A stretch of DNA of 64,000 nucleotides from assembly GCA_000017645.1 (NCBI GenBank), contig CP000781.1, forward strand, positions 124,001 through 188,000. Direction: 5' to 3'. Made by a program: the position numbers and the translations under genes. The notes beneath the pieces were generated by a model that was not told where the DNA came from, did no database searches, and saw only the letters and a program-made list of their open reading frames with translations. Source of the stretch: Xanthobacter autotrophicus Py2. GTDB taxonomy: Bacteria; Pseudomonadota; Alphaproteobacteria; Rhizobiales; Xanthobacteraceae. Positions 7,123-15,837 of the stretch are shown piece after piece (the first letter of the stretch is position 1; each line of letters opens with the position of its first letter).

Positions 7123-7881
7123 TCAGTCGGCAGGCGGACCCATGTCGTCGTCAGCCTTCTTCTTGCCCTTCTTTTCCGTTTTCGCCTGGGCATAGGCGCC
7201 GGCGTTCTTCAGCAGCACAGGACCTTGGCCCACCACATACTGGGAGATCCAGAACAGGGTGCGCTCCTGCGCCTTCTCGGCTGCTTCGGCGTTGTAGGCC
7301 GGGCCGGCGGAATAGCCGAAGCCGCGTGACGCGTTCGGATAGGAGAAGGCCGACACGTCCGGCCGGCGGGCGCGGAACTGGATCCGGTCCTCCTCGGGAA
7401 CCAGCGGATCCTGCTCGGCAAAATGGATGAGGGTCGGGATGCGCCGCTTTTCCATCACCCCTTCCAGCAGGCCGTCGGCGTGATAGCCGATGGCGCAGGC
7501 GAGGCCCTTCACCTTGTTGGCAGCGAGATAGGCGAGGTAGCCGCCCCAGGAATAGCCCACGAGGGCGACCTTGCCGGCGTCCTTCACCGTGTCCACGGTG
7601 GCCTGGATGGCTTCGATGGGCCATTCGGTGCCCAGCTCGGCGGTGAGGGAGCGGCCCTCGGCGTCGGCCGAAGCGTCCAGCTCGATGTTCGACTTCACCT
7701 TGTCGAACAGGGATGGCGCGACCGCGACATAACCGGCGGCGGCAAAGCCGTCCGCAATCTTGCGGATGTCGGCATTCACCCCGAACACGTCCTGCAGGAC
7801 CACGACAGCGCCCTTGGGCGCGCCTTCCGGATCCGCCCGATAGGCGGAGAATTTAACTTCATTCGCTGTGACTTCGATCAT
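7123..7881 (-). CDS. Dienelactone hydrolase family protein (nif-associated)
   Basis: 252 aa alpha/beta hydrolase. The oxyanion region is VVVLQDVFGVNADIRKIADG, as in dienelactone hydrolases, and the nucleophile elbow is VGYSWGGYLAY, with Ser at the position usually held by Cys in this family. The acid and base appear around EQDPLVP and the NASRGF region, where the usual catalytic His of the HGF motif is not evident. The C-terminus is a lysine-rich tail (KTEKKGKKKADDD). ATG 7881 is preferred to 7938. Members of this group recur in nif clusters; substrate unknown. Confidence 0.75.
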   Translation of the reverse strand: MIEVTANEVKFSAYRADPEGAPKGAVVVLQDVFGVNADIRKIADGFAAAGYVAVAPSLFDKVKSNIELDASADAEGRSLTAELGTEWPIEAIQATVDTVKDAGKVALVGYSWGGYLAYLAANKVKGLACAIGYHADGLLEGVMEKRRIPTLIHFAEQDPLVPEEDRIQFRARRPDVSAFSYPNASRGFGYSAGPAYNAEAAEKAQERTLFWISQYVVGQGPVLLKNAGAYAQAKTEKKGKKKADDDMGPPAD

Positions 7882-7957
7882 GGCATCCTCGGTTCTCGAG
7901 CGTCTTCTCGAACGGGGCAGTGGCGCTCGCTCTGCCATTCATCCACGGCCTTGCCAT

Positions 7958-7972
7958 GCAGTTAGGATGCCA
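7958..7972 (-). promoter_or_regulatory. Candidate sigma-54 promoter of the dienelactone hydrolase-like gene
   Basis: Minus-strand TGGCATCCTAACTGC keeps GG-N10-GC with a good TGGCA and CTGC. Start would be near 7946, 65 nt before ATG 7881. No TGT-N10-ACA site was found within 200 bp upstream. Confidence 0.45.
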
Positions 7973-8080
7973 GAATCAGTGTTGGCCGCCGTGTCTAGTC
8001 CGGAATATTACGGAGGAGGGGGTGCGACCTGCATTTGTGGGTGCATTCGATTGCGAATGCTTGGCGGTCGCGGCATGGGA

Positions 8081-8116
8081 TAAAAGAAAAGGTCGGCGAA
8101 CCGCTCCGCCGACTTT
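8081..8116 (-). terminator. Intrinsic terminator downstream of the repeat-protein gene
   Basis: GTCGGCG (8092-8098) pairs with CGCCGAC (8107-8113). On the minus strand the hairpin is followed by a T-rich tract (complement of 8081-8091). It lies 33 nt beyond the stop codon at 8149 and should end the fixABCX-distal transcript. Confidence 0.75.
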
Positions 8117-8148
8117 GTCTTGACCGTCCCCGTGGCGCGCGTGCCGCG

Positions 8149-8916
8149 TCAGGACGACGCCAGGCGCTGGCGGGCGACCTCGGCCACGGGTGGAACGCTG
8201 TCTTCCGTCAGCGGCGGCAGAAAACGCGGATCGATCCGCTCGGCGACGACGAAGCGGACGCGCATGTCGGGATCCGCCACGAGCGGCGCGAGGCGATCGG
8301 GATCGAGGTGCTCTGCCACCACTACCCGAACCAGGGGATCATCATCGCTGGTCATGCGCGCAAGTTGGGCCTGCGGCAGCCGTCTCGCCACCACGCGGCG
8401 AACGTCGGTTTCGGGATCGTGCATGAGATAGACCAGCGCATCGGGTGGCGCGCGGCGGGCCGCAGCGATGCGCACCTGGTAATCGCCATCGGCCAGCAGG
8501 GCCACGAGGTCGCTGCCCTCCAGCCGTTCGGCGACCGCAATGCGCACGCGCGGCTCGGTATCGAAGCGCATCTCCTTAACGCGCGCCACCGGCAGGCGCG
8601 CGGCGGCCACGACGCGCACGTCCGGCTCCGGATCGTCCTTGAGCGGCGTGAGCAGGAAGACGCTGGCATGCTTGGCAGCCAGCGCCCGCACTTCAAAATA
8701 GGGATGGTCGAGATAGCGGGCTGCCAGCGCTGCGTTCTGGGAAAAGAAGCGGTCGATGCGCTTACGCCGGCGGTCCGCGACGCAGACCTTGCCCAAGTCG
8801 CAGCGGCCTTCGGCGTGGATGTCCTCGTGCGGGCAGTCCTGGCAGCGCAGCGGGCGTCCCTGCCAGTCGAGGGCTTCGATAACGGTATCTGGCTCTTCGG
8901 CCATATGTGCGGACAT
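8149..8916 (-). CDS. 4Fe-4S-binding HEAT/leucine-rich-like repeat protein
   Basis: 255 aa. A cysteine-rich head (around residues 24-45: CQDCPHEDIHAEGRC then CV) is followed by six or more ~24-residue repeats of the form DPExxVRxxVAxRLP (for example PEPDVRVVAAARLP, PETDVRRVVARRLP), the layout of the nif-linked 4Fe4S-binding leucine-rich-repeat proteins. GGGAGGA lies upstream of ATG 8916; the frame extends to 9120 but without support. It follows fixX by 241 nt and ends at an intrinsic terminator. Role unknown; an Fe-S scaffold or regulatory protein in nitrogenase maturation is conceivable. Confidence 0.8.
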   Translation of the reverse strand: MSAHMAEEPDTVIEALDWQGRPLRCQDCPHEDIHAEGRCDLGKVCVADRRRKRIDRFFSQNAALAARYLDHPYFEVRALAAKHASVFLLTPLKDDPEPDVRVVAAARLPVARVKEMRFDTEPRVRIAVAERLEGSDLVALLADGDYQVRIAAARRAPPDALVYLMHDPETDVRRVVARRLPQAQLARMTSDDDPLVRVVVAEHLDPDRLAPLVADPDMRVRFVVAERIDPRFLPPLTEDSVPPVAEVARQRLASS

Positions 8917-8973
8917 GGATCGTCCTCCCGCCATTAATTTAGGAGGGAAGGCGAAGCTGTTCCAGTGGGTGTC

Positions 8974-8988
8974 GCACAGCAGGGGCCA
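8974..8988 (-). promoter_or_regulatory. Weak sigma-54-like element upstream of the repeat-protein gene
   Basis: Minus-strand TGGCCCCTGCTGTGC has GG-N10-GC spacing but three mismatches to TGGCACG-N4-TTGC. If used, transcription begins near 8962. No NifA site was found close by, and read-through from fixX is an alternative. Confidence 0.3.
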
Positions 8989-9014
8989 AGCCGGCTGGGG
9001 CGCCTGGAAATACC

Positions 9015-9050
9015 GCCTCCGGAGCAGACTGTGACGACCGCTCCGGAGGC
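9015..9050. repeat. Inverted repeat between fixX and the repeat-protein gene
   Basis: GCCTCCGGAGC (9015-9025) and GCTCCGGAGGC (9040-9050) form a perfect 11-bp stem with a 14-base loop. There is no T-run, so it is more likely an intercistronic stem or attenuator than a terminator. Confidence 0.45.
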
Positions 9051-9157
9051 GCTTCAACAATTTCAAGCGAAGCGGCAACCCGTTCGCAGCAGCGAAATCC
9101 GATGAAAAATGAGGGAGCACGTTCCTCTAAAAAATCGTCGGAACATGCCCCGCAAAG

Positions 9158-9457
9158 TCAGCCGAACTTGAACAGCACGCCGTAGCCACCGCGCGGATAG
9201 TTCCACTCGATGTCGCCGGAGGGCTCGCCGATGATGCGGCAGGTGCCGCACTCGACGCAGCCGTCAGCAGTGATTTCCACCTGGCCCTTGTCATTCATCT
9301 CGTAGCACTTGGCCGGGCAGGTGGTGAGCAGGGCCTTGAGGGCCGGGGAGGGGGTGGTGTGCGGGCGCACCTTGATATGGGCGCGGCCGGCATCCACGAG
9401 ATAGCGGTTCTGGAAGAGCTTGTCCTCGACGCGAACGGCGGTTTCGGTAGTGGCCAT
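9158..9457 (-). CDS. fixX: FixX ferredoxin-like protein
   Basis: 99 aa. Five cysteines: C47 and C51 (CPAKC) and C67/C70/C73 (CVECGTC), enough for one [4Fe-4S] cluster as in FixX. The C-terminus ([21 protein letters not shown]) is the typical FixX ending. FixX passes electrons from the FixABC flavoprotein complex at the membrane toward the quinone pool while FixAB bifurcates NADH electrons to ferredoxin or flavodoxin for nitrogenase. Last gene of fixABCX, 109 nt after fixC. Confidence 0.95.
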   Translation of the reverse strand: MATTETAVRVEDKLFQNRYLVDAGRAHIKVRPHTTPSPALKALLTTCPAKCYEMNDKGQVEITADGCVECGTCRIIGEPSGDIEWNYPRGGYGVLFKFG

Positions 9458-9566
9458 GGGAAGCTCCCGAAGGTTGGCGGCGGCGGATCACATCCGCCGC
9501 CTGGGTTCGAGCAATCTGATGTCGGACGCTTGGTCCGAGCTAAGGTTCGGCTGACCGAAAAGGACG

Positions 9567-10874
9567 TCAGCGCCAGGCGCGCGCGAGGCGGAAGGCGTCG
9601 CCGAACAGGCCCGCCCACGACCGCGCGGAAACGAAGGACTTCAAAGTCAGCTTCTGCTTCTCCTTCTTCGGCGTGCCATCGACACGCAGATAGTTCTCCA
9701 TGGCCTTGTTGACCAGCTGGGGATAGGTGAGGAAGAAGTTCTGCGACTGGATATGCAGAAGCTTCGGCATATCCTTGTACTTCTTAAGATCCTTCATAAT
9801 GAAGCTGTCGTCCAGCATCTTCTTGTAGAGCGACAGATTCTGGGCAGTCATGGGGTCCTTGCGGGACTTGATCTGGAAGATCGTCTCCGCAGCGATGCGC
9901 CCCGAGGTCATGGCGAGGTTGGAGCCCTCGCGATGGATGGCGTTGTTGAGCTGGGCCGCGTCGCCCACCACCACCCAGCCGTCGCCATAGAGCTGGGGGA
10001 TCGCCTTGTAGCCGCCCTCGGGAATGAGGTGGGCGGCATATTCCTTCACCTCGGAGCCTTCCAGCAGCGGTGCGACGGAGGGGTGGCTCTTGAACTTCTC
10101 GAGCAGTTGGTAGGGCGAGACGCCGCTCGCCTGGAAGTCCGACACCAGGCAGCCGAGCCCGATCGAGATGCACTCCCGGTTCGAGTAGATGAAGCCCATG
10201 CCGGTCATCCCCTTGGAGATGGTGCCGACGGCCTCGATCACGACGCCTTCATTGCCCTTGAGGTTGAAGCGCTGCTCGATCACCTCCTGCGGCAGGAAGT
10301 GCATTTCCTTGACCGCGAGGGCGACCTCGGTGGGCTTGGGAATCTTGCGCAAGCCGGCGCGGGTGCCGAGCAGGCCGGTGACGCCTTCCGCCAGCACCAC
10401 CACGTCCGCATGGATCTGGCCGCCGCCGCGATCGGTCTTCACGCCGATCACCTTGCCGTAGGCGTCCTGGACCAGCTCGGTCACCGTGGTCTCGCAGACC
10501 ACGAGGGCACCGGCCTCGCGCACCTTGCTGGAGAACCACTTGTCGAACTGCGCCCGGATGATGGTGTAGCGGTTCGGGCTTTCCTCGTTGAATTCGTCGG
10601 ACCGGTACTGCAGGCCGGTGTGCGAATTGTCCGTCATCATCCAGAAGCGCTGCTCGATCAGATGGCGCTCCAGCGGGGCGTCTTCCCGGAAATCGGGAAT
10701 GATCTTTTCCATCATGTCAGCGTAGAGGATGGCGCCCTGGACGTTCTTGGAGCCGGAATACTCGCCGCGCTCCAGCTGAAGCACCTTGAGGCCGCGCTTG
10801 GCCAGGGTGTAGGCCGCCGCATTGCCGGCCATGCCGGCGCCAACGACGATGGCATCGAATTTTTCGTCGATCAT
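9567..10874 (-). CDS. fixC: FixC flavoprotein, electron-transfer-flavoprotein:quinone oxidoreductase type
   Basis: 435 aa, normal FixC length. FAD-binding motif [19 protein letters not shown] near residues 10-28, a second dinucleotide-binding stretch [20 protein letters not shown] around residue 300, and the ETF-QO-like fold throughout. FixC is the quinone-reducing arm of FixABCX. It starts 12 nt after the fixB stop codon, consistent with translational coupling in the operon. Confidence 0.95.
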   Translation of the reverse strand: MIDEKFDAIVVGAGMAGNAAAYTLAKRGLKVLQLERGEYSGSKNVQGAILYADMMEKIIPDFREDAPLERHLIEQRFWMMTDNSHTGLQYRSDEFNEESPNRYTIIRAQFDKWFSSKVREAGALVVCETTVTELVQDAYGKVIGVKTDRGGGQIHADVVVLAEGVTGLLGTRAGLRKIPKPTEVALAVKEMHFLPQEVIEQRFNLKGNEGVVIEAVGTISKGMTGMGFIYSNRECISIGLGCLVSDFQASGVSPYQLLEKFKSHPSVAPLLEGSEVKEYAAHLIPEGGYKAIPQLYGDGWVVVGDAAQLNNAIHREGSNLAMTSGRIAAETIFQIKSRKDPMTAQNLSLYKKMLDDSFIMKDLKKYKDMPKLLHIQSQNFFLTYPQLVNKAMENYLRVDGTPKKEKQKLTLKSFVSARSWAGLFGDAFRLARAWR

Positions 10875-10886
10875 CGGAGCTATCCT

Positions 10887-11996
10887 TCAGCTGGCGAGCT
10901 TGTCGCGGGAATGTGCGGACAGGCGCTTGGAGAAAGCTTCCGTCAGCATGGGCAGGAAGCGCACCGCGTCGGTCACGATGCCCACATGGGCGAAGTCGAA
11001 GATGGGGGCGTTCTTGTCGGTGTTGATGGCGACGATGAGATCGGCGCCTTCCACACCCACGCGATGCTGGATCGCACCCGAAATGCCAGCGGCGATATAG
11101 AGCCGCGGGCGGATGGTCTTGCCGGTCTGGCCGATCTGCCGATCCGACGACACCCAGCCCTTCTGCACCAGCGGGCGGGAGCAGCCGAATTCAGCGCCCA
11201 TCGCAGCAGCAAGATTCTTCACCAGCTGGAAATTTTCCGGCGAGCCGAGGCCCATGCCGCCGGCGACCACCACATCCGCATAGGCGAGGTTCGCCTTGTT
11301 GGAATCGCGGTCGGGCAGGAAGCTCAGGATCTTGGTGATGATGTCGTCTTCCACAACGCTGAGCTTGTGCTCGACGACGCGGCCGATGGGCTTTTCCACC
11401 CGGATCGGCATGGACATCACGCGGGGGCGCACGGTGGCCATCTGCGGCCGGTAGTTGAGCGTGTAGATGGTGCAGAGCAGGGAACCGCCGAAGGTGGGGC
11501 GGGTCGCCGCCAGCGAGCCGTCGGTGTCCACGTCCAGCTCGGTGGAATCCGCGGTGAGGCCGGTGAGCAGCGTGGTCGCCACGGCGCCGGCGAGGTCGCG
11601 GCCCAGCGTCGTGGCGCCGAGCAGCAGGATTTCCGGCTTATAGGTATTCACGAGGTCCGTCATCGCGGCCGTGTAGGCCTCGTTGCGGTAGTCGGTGAGC
11701 ACCGGGTCGGCCACCACATAGGCGAGGTCGGCGCCATAGCAGAAGGCTTCCGCCACTGCCCCGCGCACCGTCTCGCCCTCAGCGCCGAGCACCACGGCGC
11801 CGAGTTCCACGCCCAGCTTGTCGGCGAGCTTGCGGCCTTCGCCCATCAGCTCCCAGGAGACGGGATGGACCTGGCCGCGCTCCTGCTCGATGAACACCCA
11901 GACGTGCTTGTACGCCTTGAAGTGTTCAGGCAGTTCCTTCTTGGTGGACGCGCGTCCACCGGCGGCGGGGGCTGGGGGTGTCTTCGGCTCGCTCAT
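10887..11996 (-). CDS. fixB: FixB, electron transfer flavoprotein alpha subunit
   Basis: 369 aa. N-terminal ETF alpha/beta domain ([20 protein letters not shown]) with a short Pro/Ala-rich leader, and a C-terminal FAD domain carrying [35 protein letters not shown] and [20 protein letters not shown], the diagnostic ETF-alpha motifs. Forms the bifurcating FixAB heterodimer. It lies 34 nt after fixA. Confidence 0.96.
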   Translation of the reverse strand: MSEPKTPPAPAAGGRASTKKELPEHFKAYKHVWVFIEQERGQVHPVSWELMGEGRKLADKLGVELGAVVLGAEGETVRGAVAEAFCYGADLAYVVADPVLTDYRNEAYTAAMTDLVNTYKPEILLLGATTLGRDLAGAVATTLLTGLTADSTELDVDTDGSLAATRPTFGGSLLCTIYTLNYRPQMATVRPRVMSMPIRVEKPIGRVVEHKLSVVEDDIITKILSFLPDRDSNKANLAYADVVVAGGMGLGSPENFQLVKNLAAAMGAEFGCSRPLVQKGWVSSDRQIGQTGKTIRPRLYIAAGISGAIQHRVGVEGADLIVAINTDKNAPIFDFAHVGIVTDAVRFLPMLTEAFSKRLSAHSRDKLAS

Positions 11997-12030
11997 GATG
12001 GTCGGCTCTCTGTTCCTGGGTCGACGGCCG

Positions 12031-12879
12031 TCAGAACCCGCGCGCCAGCGCGGTCAGATCGGCTTCGAGATTGGGCTGGCGGGCGAACACTTCCGCGATC
12101 AGGGCCTCGGCGAGGTTCCCGCCCTCCGGTGCCTCGATGAACTTCGCCTTTTCGGCCCGCGCGCTCGGCGCGAACACGCGCTTCACGATGGTGGGCGAGC
12201 CCTTCAGGCCGCACTTGCTCATGTCCTGGACGCCGGCGTCCTTGGCGCTCCACTTCACGACCTCGGCCCGGGCGGCGCGCAGGGCGTTCTCCATGGAGCC
12301 GCGGCGGATCTCGTTGGTGGCTTCCAGCATGGCGACCAGGCAGGGCAGCTTGCTCTTGAGCACCTGCGTGCCGCCTTCGGCGCGGCGCTCCAGGGTGATG
12401 GTGCGCGCGGCGGGGTCGAACTCGGCGACCTTGGCCACATAGGTGATCTGCATCAGGCCGAGGCGCTTGGCGATGCCGGGACCCACCTGCGCGGTGTCGC
12501 CGTCGATGGTCTGCTTGCCGGTGAAGACGAGGTCCGGCACGCCATAGGTCTCGCCGATCTTGGTGATGGCGGTGGCGAGGGCGAAGCTGGTGGCCAGGGT
12601 GTCGGAGCCGGCGAAGAAGCGGTCAGTGAGCAGCACCGCGCGGTCGGCACCGTAGGTGAGGGCCTTGCGCAGGGAATCTTCCGCCGAAGGCGGGCCCATG
12701 GTGAGCACAGTGACTTCGCCGCCGAACTTGTCGCGCAGGCGCATGGCCTCTTCGAGCGCGAACAGGTCGTAGGGATTGATGATCGTCGGCACGCCCTGCC
12801 GCATGATCGTGTTCGTGACGGGGTGGACACGGATCTGCGCTGAGTCCGGGACCTGTTTGATGCAGACGACAATGTGCAT
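12031..12879 (-). CDS. fixA: FixA, electron transfer flavoprotein beta subunit
   Basis: 282 aa. Starts [20 protein letters not shown], the family's start, with the ETF-beta signature in the [20 protein letters not shown] stretch and an adenine-nucleotide-binding fold. First gene of fixABCX. A one-mismatch sigma-54 promoter lies 44-58 bp upstream and a NifA site about 107 bp above the -24 element, an arrangement typical of nif and fix operons. Confidence 0.96.
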   Translation of the reverse strand: MHIVVCIKQVPDSAQIRVHPVTNTIMRQGVPTIINPYDLFALEEAMRLRDKFGGEVTVLTMGPPSAEDSLRKALTYGADRAVLLTDRFFAGSDTLATSFALATAITKIGETYGVPDLVFTGKQTIDGDTAQVGPGIAKRLGLMQITYVAKVAEFDPAARTITLERRAEGGTQVLKSKLPCLVAMLEATNEIRRGSMENALRAARAEVVKWSAKDAGVQDMSKCGLKGSPTIVKRVFAPSARAEKAKFIEAPEGGNLAEALIAEVFARQPNLEADLTALARGF

Positions 12880-12922
12880 GAATTCGCTCCGAGCCCTTCA
12901 CCACGGCTTCGGATAGTGACTA

Positions 12923-12937
12923 GCAAACGCCGTACCA
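12923..12937 (-). promoter_or_regulatory. Sigma-54 -24/-12 promoter of fixABCX
   Basis: Minus-strand TGGTACGGCGTTTGC differs from TGGCACG-N4-TTGC at one base and has exact GG-N10-GC spacing. Transcription start is predicted near 12911, a leader of about 32 nt to fixA. Confidence 0.8.
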
Positions 12938-13043
12938 AGCGCGTGTCATCTGTGAATCGTTCGCATTGGCAAGGACTTGTGAAGTATTGTCGCGAACCGG
13001 CGACAGTCGTGTGGCGCGAATCCAGGTGACAGATGCGAGATCT

Positions 13044-13059
13044 TGTCAGGAAGGCGACA
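13044..13059. promoter_or_regulatory. NifA upstream activator site of fixABCX
   Basis: TGTCAGGAAGGCGACA is an exact TGT-N10-ACA, about 107 bp upstream of the fixA -24 element, the usual distance for NifA action by DNA looping. Confidence 0.75.
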
Positions 13060-13303
13060 GCTGCGCGGGCGGGATGGTTCGTGTCGGCCCTTGCACCGGA
13101 ATTTTGCGAGCGCTTCGCGGTGGCGCGTCACAATTGCGACGGACGGGCGGTGGGGTGTCCGGATTTCTGTCGGGAGGCTGTCGCGTTCGTGTCGCGTCGC
13201 GACCCGTTGCGCGGAACGTCAGTGTCGAGTTGGGAGGGAAGCGGCCAGGCCGAAATGCGTACGGGGCACATCCGACGAACGGCTGGCAATGATGACGCCC
13301 AGC

Positions 13304-13333
13304 AAAAGGTCCCTCGCCCGAAGGCGAGGGACC
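13304..13333 (-). terminator. Intrinsic terminator of nifH
   Basis: An 11-bp perfect stem (13308-13318 with 13323-13333) closes a TTCG loop on the minus strand, C(UUCG)G in RNA, the very stable tetraloop. It is followed by TTTT (complement of 13304-13307). It lies 164 nt downstream of the nifH stop codon. Confidence 0.85.
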
Positions 13334-13455
13334 GGGACGTCTGAGAAGTCTTGCGCCTAAGCTGCATGAAAGGCGTATCAAAAAGGTCACGCGGAGCCTT
13401 CTGAAATATTCGTGGCAAGACCAGTGCGGCTTGCCTCGTGGCTCGGCGTCCGGGG

Positions 13456-13484
13456 CGATGGGCCGGCACGGGGCCGGCCCATCG
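13456..13484 (-). repeat. Strong hairpin immediately after nifH
   Basis: CGATGGGCCGGC and GCCGGCCCATCG form a perfect 12-bp stem with a five-base loop, starting 12 nt beyond the nifH stop codon. There is no T-run after it on the minus strand. Hairpins at this place are known to protect nifH mRNA in other diazotrophs; the same role here is inferred. Confidence 0.65.
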
Positions 13485-13496
13485 AAGTCGTCAGCC

Positions 13497-14441
<945 letters not shown>

Positions 14442-14549
14442 TCAGCAATATCGGTCGGAAACGCCCCGCGGGTTACGGGAAGGAGCGCTACGCTGGCAGG
14501 TGGCCTAGGCGTGCACTCAGCCCTCACTCGCTGTTGCGCCAAGGAAAGA

Positions 14550-14564
14550 GCAACCAGCGTGCCA
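14550..14564 (-). promoter_or_regulatory. Sigma-54 -24/-12 promoter of nifH
   Basis: Minus-strand TGGCACGCTGGTTGC is a perfect match to TGGCACG-N4-TTGC. Predicted start is near 14538, giving a leader of about 160 nt before nifH. Confidence 0.9.
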
Positions 14565-14633
14565 CTCGGCCCTGGCGCCCCCAAATCTTTGATTTGCATC
14601 AAAATCCGGGCGTCAGGGCGGGCTGGAACATGG

Positions 14634-14649
14634 TGTGTCGAACGCGACA
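14634..14649. promoter_or_regulatory. NifA upstream activator site, nifH-proximal
   Basis: TGTGTCGAACGCGACA is an exact TGT-N10-ACA about 70-85 bp upstream of the nifH -24 element. Confidence 0.8.
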
Positions 14650-14663
14650 GCCCCTTTTTGCTG

Positions 14664-14679
14664 TGTCGGGATTAAAACA
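14664..14679. promoter_or_regulatory. NifA upstream activator site, nifH-distal
   Basis: TGTCGGGATTAAAACA is an exact TGT-N10-ACA, 30 bp (about three helical turns) from the proximal site, so two NifA oligomers could sit on the same DNA face. Confidence 0.75.
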
Positions 14680-14685
14680 ACTGGT

Positions 14686-14735
14686 GCGCATGCGGACGCC
14701 CGCGTGTCTGAAAGCATTCGCGCGCATGCGGACGC
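14686..14735 (+). repeat. Direct repeat GCGCATGCGGACGC (two copies, 36 bp apart)
   Basis: Identical 14-mers start at 14686 and 14722 within the nifH/receiver control region. Looser relatives occur near 14763 (CGCATGTG) and 14902 (CGCATGCGGGCG). No known binding protein is suggested by the sequence. Confidence 0.4.
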
Positions 14736-14853
14736 GGGCTCGCGGGCGGTCGGGGGCGCTCGCGCATGTGAGCGCGCACTACGCGTGCGCGGGCGTTGAA
14801 ACACAGGGTGAACGGCGCCCGGCGCTGCGTCTGGCCGCCGTCTCCGCCGGCTC

Positions 14854-14869
14854 GGGAACGGAACTTGCT
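14854..14869 (+). promoter_or_regulatory. Sigma-54 -24/-12 promoter of the receiver-modD operon
   Basis: GGGAACGGAACTTGCT has GG (14855-14856) and GC (14867-14868) at the right spacing, a perfect TTGCT -12 half and two mismatches in the -24 half. Start would be near 14880, about 82 nt before ATG 14962. The NifA pair at 14634-14679 is about 180-220 bp upstream. Confidence 0.6.
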
Positions 14870-14961
14870 TGACGCGGAATTTGCGCGCCCGGCCCGCTTG
14901 TTCGCATGCGGGCGGGGGACGGGTGAAAGCCCCGGCGAGGGGAAGACGAGCGAGGGTTAAG

Positions 14962-15396
14962 ATGCAGATCGGCGTTGAGACTTCCAAGGCGGTGGACCAG
15001 CGGCGCGTCTTCGTGGTGGACGAGGACGAGATCACGCGCGCGGCGCTTCAGTTCATGCTGCACGACGAGATCGAGACCCACGAGCTCGCCACGCCGGAGG
15101 AAGCCTATGAGAAGGGAACGGGCTGGCTGGTGCCGCACGTCATCCTGCTCGGCGTGTCTCTGCTGAAGGCGCGCGGCGACGGCCTTATCGCCGAGATGAA
15201 GGCGAAATTCCCGGACGTGCGCATCCTGATCGTCACCGACAAGTCGGACGAGGCGGTTGCGGTGGGCGGCCTCAAGGCCGGCGCCCATGGCGCAGTGGTG
15301 AAGCCGCTGACGCTGGAAGCCGTGCGCAAGAAGGTGGACACCGTGCTCGGCCGTGGCGGCGCCGCCCCGCTGGTCCAGCTCACCGTGATGAAATAG
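14962..15396 (+). CDS. Degenerate response-regulator receiver protein (phospho-Asp missing)
   Basis: 144 aa, a single receiver-like domain without an output domain. The acidic pocket (VVDEDE, residues 18-23), the Thr of LIVTDKS (T92) and the Lys of VVKPL (K114) are kept, but the strand that should end in the phosphorylated Asp reads VILLGVSLL, with Gly64 in its place. It therefore cannot be phosphorylated in the usual way and is likely a protein-interaction module. GAGGG precedes ATG 14962; an in-frame start at 14869 would fall in the promoter. It leads an operon with a NifO-like protein, a double nitroreductase, a rhodanese and modD. Confidence 0.8.
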   Translation: MQIGVETSKAVDQRRVFVVDEDEITRAALQFMLHDEIETHELATPEEAYEKGTGWLVPHVILLGVSLLKARGDGLIAEMKAKFPDVRILIVTDKSDEAVAVGGLKAGAHGAVVKPLTLEAVRKKVDTVLGRGGAAPLVQLTVMK

Positions 15397-15402
15397 CCGC
15401 TC

Positions 15403-15834
15403 GTGGCCATTGTCACCTTCTACGAGAAGCCGGGCTGCGGCACCAATGCCCGGCAGAAGCTCGCCCTTGCCAATGCGGGTCACACGCTGGAGGTCCGCAG
15501 CCTGCTGACCGAGCCCTGGACCGCCGAGCGCCTGCGCGGCTTCTTCGGTGACACCCCGGTCGCCGCCTGGTTCAACCCGGCGGCGCCGAAGGTGAAATCC
15601 GGCGCGGTGGATCCCTCGGCCGTCGATGCGGAGGCCGCCATCGCGCTGATGCTGGCCGAGCCGCTGCTCATCCGCCGCCCGCTGGTGGAGACGGAGAACG
15701 GGCGCTGCGCCGGCTTCGACCGGGAGCCGGTCCTGTCCCTGCTGGGGCCGTCCGATCCGGGCGCGCGGCCTCTCGAAGGCTGCTCCAGCCCGCTCGCGCC
15801 GTGTCCGGACCCGGCCGAACGCAAGGCGTCCTGA
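15403..15834 (+). CDS. ArsC/Spx-family nitrogenase-associated protein, NifO-like
   Basis: 143 aa. The N-terminal FYEKPGCGTNARQKLALANAGH is the thioredoxin-fold ArsC/Spx start, with one cysteine (C12) but not the full arsenate-reductase residue set, as in nitrogenase-associated NifO/ArsC-like proteins. The start is GTG 15403, just six nt after the receiver stop codon, pointing to coupled translation. The C-terminal tail is Pro/Cys-containing (EGCSSPLAPCPDP). NifO has been connected to molybdenum use in Azotobacter; the same role here is inferred. Confidence 0.75.
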   Translation: MAIVTFYEKPGCGTNARQKLALANAGHTLEVRSLLTEPWTAERLRGFFGDTPVAAWFNPAAPKVKSGAVDPSAVDAEAAIALMLAEPLLIRRPLVETENGRCAGFDREPVLSLLGPSDPGARPLEGCSSPLAPCPDPAERKAS

Positions 15835-15837
15835 ACC

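Larger units (their letters stand above)
12880..13496. other. Intergenic region between fixA and nifH
   Basis: No coding sequence is supported. From left to right it holds the fixA sigma-54 promoter, a TGT-N12-ACA near-site (12988-13005), the fixA NifA site, a stretch without recognisable signals (13060-13300), the nifH terminator and a second strong hairpin next to the nifH stop codon. Confidence 0.7.

Noticed and set aside
9753-12140. 795-aa open frame opposite fixB and fixC
   Set aside because: Exact antisense of well-supported fix genes with shadow-type composition.
12988-13005. TGT-N12-ACA sequence upstream of fixA as a further NifA site
   Set aside because: The spacer is 12 bases, not 10; an exact site at 13044-13059 already explains control.
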